From: Paratrimastix pyriformis
Taxonomy: Eukaryota > Preaxostyla > Paratrimastigidae
Direction of reading: 5' to 3'
NCBI GenBank assembly: GCA_027972325.1
Contig: JAPMOS010000264.1
Coordinates: 1 to 38,045 of the forward strand
DNA length: 38,045 nucleotides
Numbering within the stretch: position 1 is the first letter of the stretch; each line of letters starts with the position of its first letter. The notes beneath the pieces were generated by a model. The model ran no database searches, had not been told where the DNA came from, and saw nothing but the letters and a program-made list of their open reading frames with translations. Both the position numbers and the translations under genes were made by a program. Positions 9,639 to 19,786 of this stretch are shown here, in pieces.

Positions 9639-11436
9639 TATCAATCCAGTTGAAGAACTGTCATAGACACGGAATCGAATTGCATTGTTCATATCGAAGC
9701 CAGCGCATGCAGAACCAGTTCCGGAGAAGTCAGCATTTGCGCCAGAGCTTGCTTGATAAATGCCCCAATTGACATTTCCTAATGGATACATTGATATTTT
9801 GAGAGAGCCGGTATTAGAGCCGATAAATGGACATTCAAATGGAAATGAAGATTTAACCTTATTGGCATATATATCAGTAGCACCAATAGTGAATGTATGA
9901 TTTGGAGAAGTGTCATTAGCATTGTAATCGCTATTGTATTTGATGTTGCCTTTTGACTTGATTGTGAACGTGGTGTTATCAGCATTTTCGAATGTGGTAT
10001 CAGTTGAATTCACAGTGAAGTTACCAATTTTGAGAGAAGTATTAAGAGGAATTATGTTGTCAACAGCGATTGGACTATTTATGATTAAGTTGCCACCGCT
10101 TGTAGTGATTGAGTTAGCAGTCAATGCGAGTGGAAAGGCACCAGATACAACATTGCCAGATGAGTCAGTGCCGAGGATTTGAGCATCATTGATTGCAGTC
10201 TTCAGAGTTCCTGTGCATGTAACAGCACCAGAAGTGATAGAATTGCATGAGATAGCAGCGGGAACACTTAATGTTGCGCCAGTAGGAGCCACTTTATCAG
10301 CCACAACAGTAGCACAGTATATTTTGCTATTAGCATCACGTTGCACAATTGTTGAAGGAGCATTAGGAATAGATAACGAGGCTATTTTTGCATCAGTCAC
10401 AGCTCCATCAACGATATCAGATGATACTATTTTAGAGACAGCCAATTCACCAGTTGCAGTAGAATGAACATATTAGCAGAAGCCATTGTAGGAATGATTA
10501 CTTTTCCAGCGTCATTCACTTGGAATAAAGTAGAGGCGCCATTATTAGTAGTTACAGTGAAGGTTTTGCTCGTTTCATTATTGTCGTTATCGATATCGAT
10601 GTTTACATCACCATTTGATTGGATGTCTAAGTTTCCAGATGTCACTGATTTGACAGTGTTTGTCAATACAGAGTTTGCAGAGAGATTGTTCACTTTAGTG
10701 TCACCACTTGCATTTCGAAGGAGCAGTTGTAGCAGAGTTCGCTATTTTTCCAGCAGTGCTAATAGTGTTAAGTTTAGCATCATTAATTGTGCCATCAGTA
10801 ATATCTGAATTGATCAAAGTTGATGATGACATATTTCCAGAGGCATCGCAGTGAACCAATCCAGCAGTTGTAAAGAGGTGATTTGTGCATTGGTTGCAGT
10901 GATTTTTCCAGAAGCCAGAAGTACATTATTAACTGAAGTGCCATTACCGGCAGTCATTTCTGTGATGGTGTTGTATTTAGCAGTGGTTGATTCATTTGCA
11001 GCAGAATTCTTCCAGCATTGAGAAGTAGCATCATAAAGCAGTATTTGTTTATCAACAAGTCCAGTTGACACATCAACATTAGACAGTTGTCCAATTGACA
11101 TGTCAGGTAGGAGCAGAAGGCAAAATGACATCACTATTGAATTTGACGAGTCCATTAAATGTAGTTTCACCATTGACTGTATGAGTTCCACCATTGATTG
11201 TAAGATTGTTTCCTAACACAGTTTCTCCATCAATAGTCACATCCTTCTTTAGAACAGCATCACATCTAAGTTCGAGAGGATTTTCATTCTGAGTTTCGAC
11301 AGCTACCCTATCGTAACCAAAAGTGTTAGCGAGAGATTCTGTCAGTAAAGATGACTTTCTTTGTGGTTCCATCTATATAACCGCAATAGAAAAATACAAA
11401 AACATGAAAAGATTAAGGTGTTGTTTGACGATGAGT

Positions 11437-11861
11437 TTATAGCTTAGAGAGGATGTAAGGACGAATCATGTCACCGCCGATTACAGAGCAAATTCCACCT
11501 ACATAACGATTGAGCAGACTCACATCAAGTTTTGAGCCGAATGCAAAACGAAGAGCCAGATATACAGCCATTGACATGCCACTATCAACGAGAGCATTTT
11601 TAGCATGGTTGAGTCGAATGATAATCCAGCCATCAGGTCTCTACCATCGAGGAGATTTTGTAGAATAGGAGCAACAATCGTGAGTCCACCAGCTCCAGCC
11701 AGCCCGACATTTAGATAGTCAGCATAATCACTCCGCAGTGACAGAGTTTTAGTGATAAGCCAATACAATGAGACACCACTGATTGATTTGATGGTGATGT
11801 CTTTTAGGTCAATTGCAGATTTACTGTCAGATGTAGCCATGGATGATTTAATACTATTCAT
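11437..11861 (-). CDS. Putative viral membrane protein (about 141 aa), copy 1
   Basis: The minus-strand gene begins MNSIKSSMATSDSKSAIDLK, with TTTTTTATCC just before the start. The product has several hydrophobic segments (GVSLYWLITKTLSL; YLNVGLAGAGGLTIVAPILQ; and, toward the C-terminus, more in copy 2), so it is probably an integral membrane protein. Small membrane proteins beside fibre and capsid genes suggest a virion or vesicle membrane component; that role is inference. The last part of the reading frame differs from copy 2 (19304-19729), where the protein reads through to LSKL. It belongs to a fossil viral copy, and I recognise no named family. Confidence 0.55.
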
Positions 11862-11871
11862 GGATAAAAAA

Positions 11872-12295
11872 TTAGGGACAAATAAGAATTAGGAGAAGAC
11901 ATACTTTGGTGATTAGAAGAAGACATCCGATTCCGATGTAGCCGAACGTGGTAATACAGTTTGTGACGCGGGTGAGTTTTTGGATCGTGTCGAGGGTTTC
12001 TTTTGTCTTAACAACAACAGACTTGGTTGCTTTTATGTTAGAACTCACTTGTCCGAGTAAATTGCCACCGAGAATCATCATCAATTGGTACTTAGGTTGC
12101 ATCATCTTAGACTTTAATAAGCCTTCCATATCACCATTCTTAATCATTTCATCGAGGCATTTTGAATTCCTCTTGAGAACATTCCAATGAGTCACGATAA
12201 CCATGAAGGTATTTAGGCATTATCTTTTCAGTTATATCAGCAGTCTTTAGAAGCATTTCAGTTACATGTTTGCTACTGTGAAAGGATTCATCCAT
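11872..12295 (-). pseudogene. Small viral protein with C-terminal hydrophobic segment, copy 1
   Basis: The minus-strand gene starts at the MDES-type ATG at 12293-12295, overlapping the 3' end of the acidic-protein gene in another frame, as in copy 2. A helical middle region (KCLDEMIKNGDMEGLLKSKM; MMILGGNLLGQVSSN) leads to a very hydrophobic C-terminus (GYIGIGCLLLITKVCLLLIL), probably one membrane anchor. Function is unknown. The position between the acidic protein and the other membrane protein is kept in both copies, which supports a virion-assembly cluster. This copy is not intact across its whole length. Confidence 0.5.
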
Positions 12296-12912
12296 TTTGC
12301 ATCAACAACTTTAAAGAGGTCAATTTTGAATTGCATCAGCTCATCATCAGACATTGCAGCGAAGAATGCCACATTATATTTTTCTTGGTCCATACCGAGT
12401 TGATTAGTCAGTACGAGCAGCTCATTGATGTCGTTTTCACGTTTGAGTGAAATCTTTGCCTTCTTAGGTTTCTTTGGAAGCTTAGGGAAATGAATTGCAC
12501 GAGGTGCTCTTGGACGAGCTTTGAGTGCTTGTTTTGCCTGTTCCTGTTGTTGTTCGAATTCTTCTACAGCCTGTTGCATGAGTTTTTGTTCAGTTTCGAC
12601 TTGTTCCTTTGTCTTAAACACAATTTTACCATCAGGTCTTTCATTGTGTAGTTGGTCTTTACGAAGAAGGAAGTCCATATTATCAATCAGTTCATCCGAC
12701 GATTTTTCCTTAGACTCATCTTTATACTCATCTTTTGAGTCATCATCAGACTCATCAATATCAGTATTTGATTCAACTGAGGCATCATCATCATCATTGA
12801 CACTTTGAGAATCTTCACTATTTTCATCATCTCCATAAGGTATAGATATTTCACTCGATGAAGAGACAAAAGACTGTAAATCCTCATCAGATTCAGATAC
12901 ACTGTCAGACAT
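12262..12912 (-). CDS. Acidic, Asp/Ser/Glu-rich viral protein (216 aa), copy 1
   Basis: The ORF is complete from MSDSVSESDEDLQSFVSSSS. The N-terminal 75 residues are strongly acidic with Asp/Ser/Glu runs. A glutamine/alanine coiled-coil-like segment follows (EEFEQQQEQAKQALKARPRA), then a basic KLPKKPKKAKISLKRENDIN stretch, and a C-terminal conserved part (LVLTNQLGMDQEKYNVAFFA). The charge-split layout suggests a scaffold or nucleic-acid-associated protein, but I recognise no family. It is divergent to the ATPase gene and shares a 66-bp promoter region with it. Its 3' end overlaps the next gene. Copy 2 of the gene is split by the 6.9-kb insertion. Confidence 0.65.
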   Translation of the reverse strand: MSDSVSESDEDLQSFVSSSSEISIPYGDDENSEDSQSVNDDDDASVESNTDIDESDDDSKDEYKDESKEKSSDELIDNMDFLLRKDQLHNERPDGKIVFKTKEQVETEQKLMQQAVEEFEQQQEQAKQALKARPRAPRAIHFPKLPKKPKKAKISLKRENDINELLVLTNQLGMDQEKYNVAFFAAMSDDELMQFKIDLFKVVDAKWMNPFTVANM

Positions 12913-12978
12913 ATTAGTTAACTAATACAGTTCACACACAAAATATTTTTTCTATATAGATTATAGTTACAATTCAAA
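12913..12978. promoter_or_regulatory. Divergent promoter region between acidic-protein and ATPase genes, copy 1
   Basis: This 66-bp AT-rich spacer holds the palindrome TTAGTTAACTAA next to the minus-strand ATG and TTATAGTTACAATTC next to the plus-strand ATG. The same elements are kept in copy 2 (27657-27720). The TATAGTTA core matches the motif before the SSB-like gene. Confidence 0.5.
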
Positions 12979-14005
12979 ATGTCGTCTGAATCAGTTAAGG
13001 AAGTATATAAGTGTCCTGAGTGTGGGAAAGAATATAAGAGTGAGAAGTGGCTTAAGAAGCATAAATGTGCGCCTCCAAAAGAGAAGAGAAGGTTCCTAAG
13101 GCGAAGGAGAAGAAGGAGAAAGTGAAGGTGGAAGATGAAGGGCAAAAAGTTGAAGAAGATGAGCAAATTGAGCAGAAGCAAGTTGTTTTCATACCACCTG
13201 AAGTAAAGAAGATGATGCAAGCATTGTTAAGGTAGGTAATGTCAAAATGCCTAAGTTCAGTTCATTAGAGATTGTAGATAGGTTCAAAAACAAGAAAGAG
13301 CCTTTTATTTCACTACACTATGGCATGAAGGAGAGTGGCAAAACGACATCAGTTCTCTCCATTATAAAGCAGATACGAAGTGAGATCGACAAGATCTACC
13401 TATTTACAGTTGCACAAGACAATAAAGACAGATATCAGAAAGAGTTAGGGAACATTCCAGATGACAGATGCTTTGGAGGCTTTGACGACGAGGAGACACC
13501 ATTGTTCATTGAGAAGCTAATCAAGTTCCAAGAGAAGACAAAAGGCAAGAAGTCAGTCTTATTGATATTTGACGATATCTTAGATGGCAACAACAAGTTA
13601 CACCAAAGTAATATTTTAGGCAGTCTGTTTTGCAATCACAGAAGATACAACATCTCAGTCATTCTGACGACACAAATACCAACAGGTATATCACCTAGAA
13701 CAAGGCAGAACACCAATTACTGTTTCGTCCATTACACCAAGAATGACTCAGTGAAAGACATGATATACCATGAATATATGTCGTGTATGAAGAAGGCAGA
13801 TTTCTTAGAACTATTCGAGAAAGTGACAGCAGACCACAACATTTTGGTGATCAAGCCTTTGTTACATGACAATTACCTACCTTTACAATGCCTTTTGGGA
13901 TACCTCCAAAACTCAAGAAGATTACAGATCCAAGGTGAAAAAGGCAGAAGAGCATTGGGACCAGAAGGCAGTAAACACAAAATAGGCAAGATTTTTATAA
14001 TTTGA
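12979..14005 (+). pseudogene. Zinc-finger-bearing A32-like packaging ATPase, copy 1
   Basis: From the ATG at 12979 the N-terminus encodes a zinc-finger-like motif (YKCPECGKEYKSEKWLKKHKC), then a Lys/Glu linker. The long open part from 13247 (252 codons) encodes an FtsK/HerA-superfamily ATPase domain with Walker A GMKESGKTT, Walker B VLLIFDDIL and a downstream ILTTQIPTGISPRTRQNTNY segment like the sensor region of A32-type genome-packaging ATPases. In PLVs, virophages and large DNA viruses this enzyme pumps DNA into the capsid. The neighbouring capsid gene on the same strand supports that role. The zinc finger is an unusual addition. The copy is not fully intact. Confidence 0.75.
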
Positions 14006-15002
14006 GTATTTTTTTATCTTAGTATGATATTGATTATCACACTCTGGCAACGGCAATTATTCTAAAGTCGCACACCACACAGAACTCAGACCTCGAAAGG
14101 AATGCAATCAAAATCAATGAGTTTACAGATGACAAAACCACTAAGATACGCAAGCCTAAGATTGTAACGGACCCGGTAGTAATCAAACCTAAGCGGCAAA
14201 TATCATTTGGAAGTGTCGCACAGTTTGACATTAATAAATACAGCGGGCTACTCTCAGGTAATGACATACACCTACACATCAGACTCGGAGCTACTACAGC
14301 ATCAGCCGGCACGGTGACTTACGTAGGTGGATACATGATGAAGCTCATCAAATCCCTTAAGTTTAAGCACCAAGGACGTGAAATATACAAGTTGGACAGT
14401 GCAGGTATATATCAATATTACCAGCGTGCCATACAGGAACGCAAATCACTGATGATGCAGAACGCACGTATTGGAGCAACCGGCACAGACATTGATCCAT
14501 CGCAACAACAGGAAGGACTGATTTACATACCAAATCCATTCATTGACTTTAACCCTCTACGGCTCGACATCTTACAAGCAAATCCCTATTTTGAAGTAGA
14601 AATTGCCCCTCTATCAGAAATTGCATCATCTTCCACAGTTGGAGCTACATTAACCAACACTTTCCTCGATGTTGAACTCGTAGCTAACTACATGACAATG
14701 CATGAAGATGAGAAGAAGGCAATTCTACGAAGCAGTATGGATGAAGCAGGAATGGTTACAGTACAGAATGAATTCGTTGATTCAACCAAGTATCTAATCT
14801 CACAAGGTGCCACATCGATAACATGTGACCTACCATTTGATGAAGTTGAGTATTTGTCGATGTATCTGTCTGATGACACGACAGGAGCACCATTCACCGG
14901 AACAGCCTATATCTCGGAATATCACCTTTCTGTTGACAACAAGAACTATCCAGATACAGCCATTAGTGCTAAATCGCAAGAATTCCAACAGATGATGTAT
15001 TT

Positions 15003-16605
15003 ACCCGGAGCGTAGCCCCGGGTCTATATAGGGAGCGTAACTGGGAAAACTACCGGGCAAACTCACGGCCGCAAATCGACCGGGAAACTCACAGCTCTTG
15101 TTCGGGCGGGGTCCTGGGGGTCTTCTCCAGAAACGCTTGGGGGCGATTTTCGAGATCGGCCCTGGTGGGGGAGATCCGAGTGCACAGTGAAAAAAACTGA
15201 AAATCCGAATGCTCCCAAGCCAACCCCATCAGTCCCGGCCGGGCCCCAGGGCCCAGCACGCTCGACATTTTGGGGGTCCGACTCCCCGGGGTTGGAGCCA
15301 CAGGTCGTGCCAAAGGTTCACGGGGGCGGCTCCGGTCAGCCCGGTGGGTCCCGCGTGCGGTCTTTCGTGTGCATCACTCACCGTGGTGGGGCCGGTGGAC
15401 TGGTGGGGTCGGGGACCCTCTCCGGCAAACCCCTCCCGGGGAGCCGGGACCTCATTCCGACATGTGCATTGCGGAGACTTCGATTTGCCGGGCGGAAGCA
15501 ATGTGCGTGGCACAGACCTGGCGCACATACAAATCGACTGAGCCACTTTCCAGGGCTGCCGACGCAAGGACTTCCCTGAAATGCTCGGAAGATGATCTTT
15601 GGACGGGCCGAGCCCAGCGCCATTGGACATCCTTCGGTTAGCTTCTCCTCATTTAGGCTAGTGATCCCATGCATTTTGGTGCGATTCCGGGCTGAATTGC
15701 GAACTCGCCACTCTGGTCTGTCAAAGTTGCGATAGCCGACCGAACCCCACCGCAAGTCCCACTCGCTCTCCTCTGCCGGCGTGCTCGTTTCCGTCCTCTC
15801 TGATGTGAAGCTCTCTTTCACACTTGGCTTTATTGCAACCCTCTTTTCATTTCTATGATTTTCAAGCGATCCGACGTCAGGCGGTTTCGTTCGCCTCATT
15901 GCATTCGACCGTTTTCGAAATGCTGGGTCCTTCATTGCTGACCATTCGATCCCAGATGTTTTTTCACATCACTTTGTGATATTCTTTTATAAATCGACGT
16001 AAAGAGTGGTCAGGTCACTTCCGTGCATTGGCATTCTTCACCACCCCAGAATGCTGCGTGTCTCGATTCTCGCTTTGTTCCAAAGTTCTTTTGTTTTGGT
16101 CTGTGGTTGTTTTGGGCACCAAAAGCACGCTGAATGAGTCCAGATGAAAAACGATCGATCGATGCCCGGCTCCCAACCTTGCCCGGTTGAGGTCATCGCT
16201 CGTCCCGTCTGCCGACCACTCATGTCCTCCCGTCGAAACGACCACGGGCACGTAGATCACGGGTCCGACAGTTGGCCCCAGCTCACTCCACCGTCTCCTG
16301 CGAGAGCATGCTGTGGCTTTCACCGCTTTCAGTTGGGTTGTTTTTCTTTAAGACCCCTCGTTTTGAGACATCTGCTTTTGACCGAGTGGCCAGGGGGCGG
16401 GGTGGGGGTGGGGGTGGGGGTGGGTGGGGGGTGGGGGGTGGGGGTGGGGGGTGGGGGGTGTGGAGGGTGGGTGGGGAGGAGTTGGGGGGGGGGGGGGAGG
16501 GGGAGGGGGGAGGGGGAGGGAGGGGGGCGGGGGCGGGGGGGGGAGGGGGGGGGGGTGGGTGGCTCCGCTCCGGGTAAAATGCGCAAAAGCCTTTGCGCCC
16601 AGGAC
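15003..16605. mobile_element. 1.6-kb GC-rich non-autonomous element inserted in the capsid gene
   Basis: Copy 2 reads GATGATGTATTTCCGGAAGG without interruption. Here TATTT occurs on both sides (14998-15002 and 16606-16610) of GC-rich DNA. The left end starts ACCCGGAGCGTAGCC. Its near-perfect inverted copy lies at 16561-16575, 30 nt inside the right end. Those last 30 nt contain a perfect 7-bp hairpin GCGCAAA-AGCC-TTTGCGC (16581-16598). Subterminal inverted repeats plus a 3' hairpin plus an internal low-complexity tract recall Helentron-derived elements, but the 5-bp duplication would argue for a TIR transposon. No protein domain is visible in the interior; the ORFs there are shadows. Confidence 0.75.
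16388..16560 (+). repeat. G-rich low-complexity tract (GGGGGTGGGGG type)
   Basis: About 170 bases on the plus strand are almost only G with interspersed T, A and a few C, arranged as many runs of three or more G. The tract lies inside the 1.6-kb insertion, next to its right inverted repeat. It should form G-quadruplexes and may be length-unstable or misassembled. The proline/glycine ORFs across it are not genes. Confidence 0.85.
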
Positions 16606-16860
16606 TATTTCCGGAAGGCATTTGACAAGAACATCTACACTCTCCGCTTTTCAGGACTACCAAGCAAGGATGATGATATTGAATCATATGGTAATGTATA
16701 TGGTACCATTGTGCTAAAAGAGTATTCTAACCCTAAATTAGTCGTGACTTTCACAGCGGGATTGCCTCATAACTGTACTTTGAATGTATTAGCATACGGA
16801 CGAGCATGGTATCGATATAACACAAAACAAGGCACTTTGACTGTAGAACACAAGAACTAA

Positions 16861-17400
16861 GTGATCCAAGGCGTTAGAATCATTTAGTTATGTAAGAAAA
16901 CATGTAGGCATTCATAAAAAGTCATACCTTATGTTTTCCAGAGGTTGACATGAGATATCACTTTTTGACATGCACTTAAAGTACTGTGACAGTACCACAT
17001 ACGAGCATGAAAAGTCACTGATCTATGTTTAAACTAAGTCCCGGCACTGAGATTCAGTGTCAGAACAACGATTTGGATAAAAGGAAGAAGTTCAGTTTGT
17101 ATTGAAAATTGAACGCGTCAAAACTTGTGCAGCCCCGTGCACGTTAAGTAACTGTCAGATTTCTTAGCAAATGTCGAGCTATCTTATTCATATGGTGCAC
17201 TTTCGAAAAAGCCGTGGCTGTGAACGTCGATCTACGCCCTGTCACGAGTTACCGTTTTGTATAGGCAAAAATGGTGAAAATTTCTAAGTCAACCTCACGA
17301 TTCAGTAAAGTTAAGGTTGCATCACAATTAAGTGAAAACGAGGCAAATATCAACATTGGAGCCCTCAACTACACACAAAAACCTATCAGAATATAGTGTC
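16861..17400. other. Capsid 3' flank of copy 1, conserved in copies 2 and 3
   Basis: This 540-bp segment aligns with 30033-30680 (copy 2) and in part with 37050-37245 (copy 3, reverse strand). Shared blocks include CCGTGGCTGTGAACGTCGAT and CACGAGTTACCGTTTTGTAT. It ends abruptly at about 17401, where copy 2 begins inside the fibre gene. No convincing gene is present; a 41-codon frame at 17271-17396 is not kept in copy 2. Confidence 0.6.
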
Positions 17401-19241
17401 AGATTGAAGGTACCAGTATTGGAATTTGCGGAGAAGTTGCATACATTGTTGGAGTTTTCGAATATCAATCCAGTTGAAGAACTGTCATAGACACGGAATC
17501 GAATTGCATTGTTCATATCGAAGCCAGCGCATGCAGAACCAGTTCCGGAGAAGTCAGCATTTGCGCCAGAGCTTGCTTGATAAATGCCCCAGTTGGTGTT
17601 GCCATAAGGATACATTGATATTTTGAGGGAACCGGTATTAGAGCCGATAAATGGACATTCAAATGGAAATGCAGTCTTAAGTTTATTTGAATATATGGAA
17701 AGCATATCAGTAGCACCAATAGTGAATGTATGATTTGGAGAAGTGTCATTAGCATTGTAATCGCTATTGTATTTGCTGTTGCCTTTTGACTTGATTGTGA
17801 ACGTAGTGTTATCAGCATTTTCGAATGTGGTATCAGTTGAATTCACAGTGAAGTTACCAATTTTGAGAGAAGTATTAAGAGGAATTATGTTGTCGACAGC
17901 TATTGGACTATTTATGATTAAGTTGCCACCGCTTGTAGTGATTGAGTTAGCAGTCAATGCGAGTGGAAAAGCACCAGATACGACATTACCAGATGAGTTA
18001 GTGCCGAGGATTTGAGCATCATTGATTGCAGTCTTAATAGTTCCTGTGCATGTAACAACACCAGAAGTGATAGAATTGCATGAGATAGCAGCGGGAACAC
18101 TTAATGTTGCGCCAGTAGGAGCCACTTTATCAGCTACCACAGTAGCACAGTATATTTTGCTATTAGCATCACGTTGCACAATTGTTGAAGGGGCATTAGG
18201 AATAGATAAAGAGGCTATTTTTGCATCAGTCACAGCTCCATCAACGATATCAGTCGTTATGATTTTAGATACAGCCAATTCACCAGTTGCAGTTGAATGA
18301 ACTATATTAGCAGAAGCCATTGTAGGAATGATAATTTTTCCAGCATCATTCACTTGGAACAATGTAGAGGCACCATTGTTTGTAGTTACAGTGAAGTTTT
18401 TGCCCGTTTCATTATTGTCATTATCAATATCAATGTTTACATTACCATTTGATTGGATGTCTAAGTTTCCAGATGTGACTGATTTGACAGAGTTTGCCAA
18501 TACAGTGTTTGCAGAGAGATTGTTTACTTTAGTGTCACCACTTGCATTTCGAAGAACAATAGTGGAAGCAGTACTTACGTCAGTAGCAGTTGTAGCAGAG
18601 TTAGCTATTTTTCCAGCAGTGCTAATAGTGTTAAGTTTAGCATCATTAATTGTGCCATCAGTAATATCTGAATTGATCAAAGTTGATGATGACATATTTC
18701 CAGAGGCATCACAATGAACCAATCCAGCGACGGTAAAAGAGGTGATTTGTGCATTAGTTGCGGTGATTTTTCCAGAAGCCAGAAGTACATTATTAACTGA
18801 AGTGCCATTACCGGCAGTCATTTCTGTGATGGTGTTGTATTTAGCAGTGGTTGATTCATTTGCAGCAGAATTCTTCCAGCATTGAGAGGTAGCATCATAA
18901 AGCAGTATTTGTTTATCGACAAGTCCAGTTGACACATCCACATTAGACAGTTGTCCAATTGACATGTCAGGAATAGGAGCAGAAGGCAAAATGACATCAC
19001 TATTGAATTTGACAAGTCCATTAAATGTAGTTTCACCATTGACTGTATGAGTGCCGCCATTGATTGTAAGATTGTTTCCTAACACAGTTTCTCCATCAAT
19101 AGTCACGTTTTTCTTCAGAGCAGCATTACATCTAAGTTCAAGAGGATTTTCATTCTGAGTTTCGACAGCTACTCTATCGTAACCAAAAGTGTTAGCGAGA
19201 GAGATTCTATCAGTAAAGATGACTTTCTTTTGTGGTTCCAT
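17401..19241 (-). pseudogene. Fibre protein shaft, viral copy 2 (lacks the chaperone end)
   Basis: The minus-strand frame from 19241 (MEPQKKVIFTDRISLANTFG) runs through the whole Asn/Thr/Ser-rich shaft with the same repeats as copy 1 (for example NAPSTIVQRDANSKIYCATV). Homology to copy 1 stops at about 17405, at the junction with the copy 1 capsid flank, so the S74-like end seen at 7500-8020 is not part of this copy. It shows no counterpart of the 933-bp insertion, which makes it the reference for that insertion. It is the longest open viral frame in the window but an incomplete gene of a fossil copy. Confidence 0.7.
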
Positions 19242-19303
19242 CTATATAACCGCAATAGAAAAATACAAAAACATGAAAAGATTAAAGTCAAGTGACGATA
19301 AGT

Positions 19304-19729
19304 TTATAGCTTAGAGAGGATGTAAGGGCGAATCATGTCACCACCAATAACAGAGCAAATAACACCGACATAACGATTCAGAAGTCCGGTTTCAAGTTTT
19401 GCGCCAAAGGTTAGGTGCAGCACAAGATATATTGCAGCCGATATTCCTCCATCGACAAGAGCATTTTTGAGCATTGTTGAATCAAAGGAGAATCCTGCCG
19501 TTATGTCTTTACCATCGATGAGGTTTTGTAGAATAGGTGCTACAATAGTAAGCCCACCAGCTCCAGCCAGTCCAACATATAAATATTCAGCATAATCACT
19601 CCTCAGTGAGAGAGTTTTAGTGATAAGCCAATACAATGAGACACCGCTGATTGATTTGATTGTGATGTCTTTAAGGTCGATTGCAGATTTACCTTCTGAT
19701 GTAGCCATGAATGATTCAATACTATTCAT
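19304..19729 (-). CDS. Putative viral membrane protein (141 aa), copy 2
   Basis: The frame is open from MNSIESFMATSEGKSAIDLK to LSKL. Four hydrophobic stretches are visible: GVSLYWLITKTLSL, YVGLAGAGGLTIVAPILQNL, GGISAAIYLVLHLTF and VGVICSVIGGDMIRPYIL. This start was chosen because it aligns with the start at 11861 in copy 1; an in-frame upstream ATG exists but is not conserved. It probably sits in a virion-associated or host membrane; the position between the fibre gene and the small anchored protein is conserved. No named family is recognised. Confidence 0.6.
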   Translation of the reverse strand: MNSIESFMATSEGKSAIDLKDITIKSISGVSLYWLITKTLSLRSDYAEYLYVGLAGAGGLTIVAPILQNLIDGKDITAGFSFDSTMLKNALVDGGISAAIYLVLHLTFGAKLETGLLNRYVGVICSVIGGDMIRPYILSKL

Positions 19730-19786
19730 GGATAAAAAAATTAAGGACAAATAAGAATTAGGGGAAGAAGACATATTTAGTTGTGA

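Larger units (their letters stand above)
7486..11372 (-). pseudogene. Fibre protein with S74-like chaperone end, viral copy 1 (interrupted)
   Basis: The minus-strand gene starts at 11372 (MEPQRKSSLLT...). It encodes a long beta-rich, Asn/Thr/Ser-rich shaft with recurring phrases such as NNLTINGGTHTVNGET and GNFTVNSTDTTFENADN. At its C-terminal end (about 7500-8020) lies a region with YNLRPVNFIFKDDP, then YGLIAEECAPVCPDLVYY, typical of the peptidase-S74 intramolecular chaperone of trimeric tail fibres. A heptad-like coiled coil (ITAENSSVTARCDSLTIENA) follows. In the family, S74 helps the fibre trimerise and is then cleaved off. I infer a receptor-binding spike on the virion. The gene carries the inserted element at 8706-9638 and additional breaks, and is a fossil copy. 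A second copy lies at 17401-19241. Confidence 0.7.
14044..16860 (+). pseudogene. Major capsid protein (double-jelly-roll type), copy 1, split by an insertion
   Basis: Homology to copy 2 starts at about 14044, just after the ATPase gene, and ends with VEHKN and a stop at 16860. The product contains MKLIKSLKFKHQGREIYKLD, IPNPFIDFNPLRLDILQANP and TLNVLAYGRAWYRYNTKQG, matching in style and order the strands seen in double-jelly-roll capsid proteins of PLVs, virophages and PRD1-like viruses. The assignment rests on pattern and on the adjacent packaging ATPase, not on a search. The gene would span only about 400 codons, shorter than usual PLV capsid proteins. A 1.6-kb element occupies 15003-16605. 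Fossil copy. Confidence 0.65.

Noticed and set aside
16144-16860. 238-codon ORF joining GC-rich DNA to the capsid C-terminus
   Set aside because: Its first two thirds lie in the 1.6-kb insertion, including the G-rich tract; only the end is capsid sequence, so it is a chance read-through frame.
17271-17396. 41-codon ORF starting MVKISKSTSRF after the copy 1 capsid gene
   Set aside because: Although an ATG and plausible residues are present, the frame is not kept in the homologous flank of copy 2 and ends at the copy junction; too weak to call.
5960-17400. Classical Polinton/Maverick
   Set aside because: No protein-primed polymerase B, rve integrase, adenain-type protease or long terminal inverted repeats with 6-bp duplication could be found; the term Polinton-like is safer.
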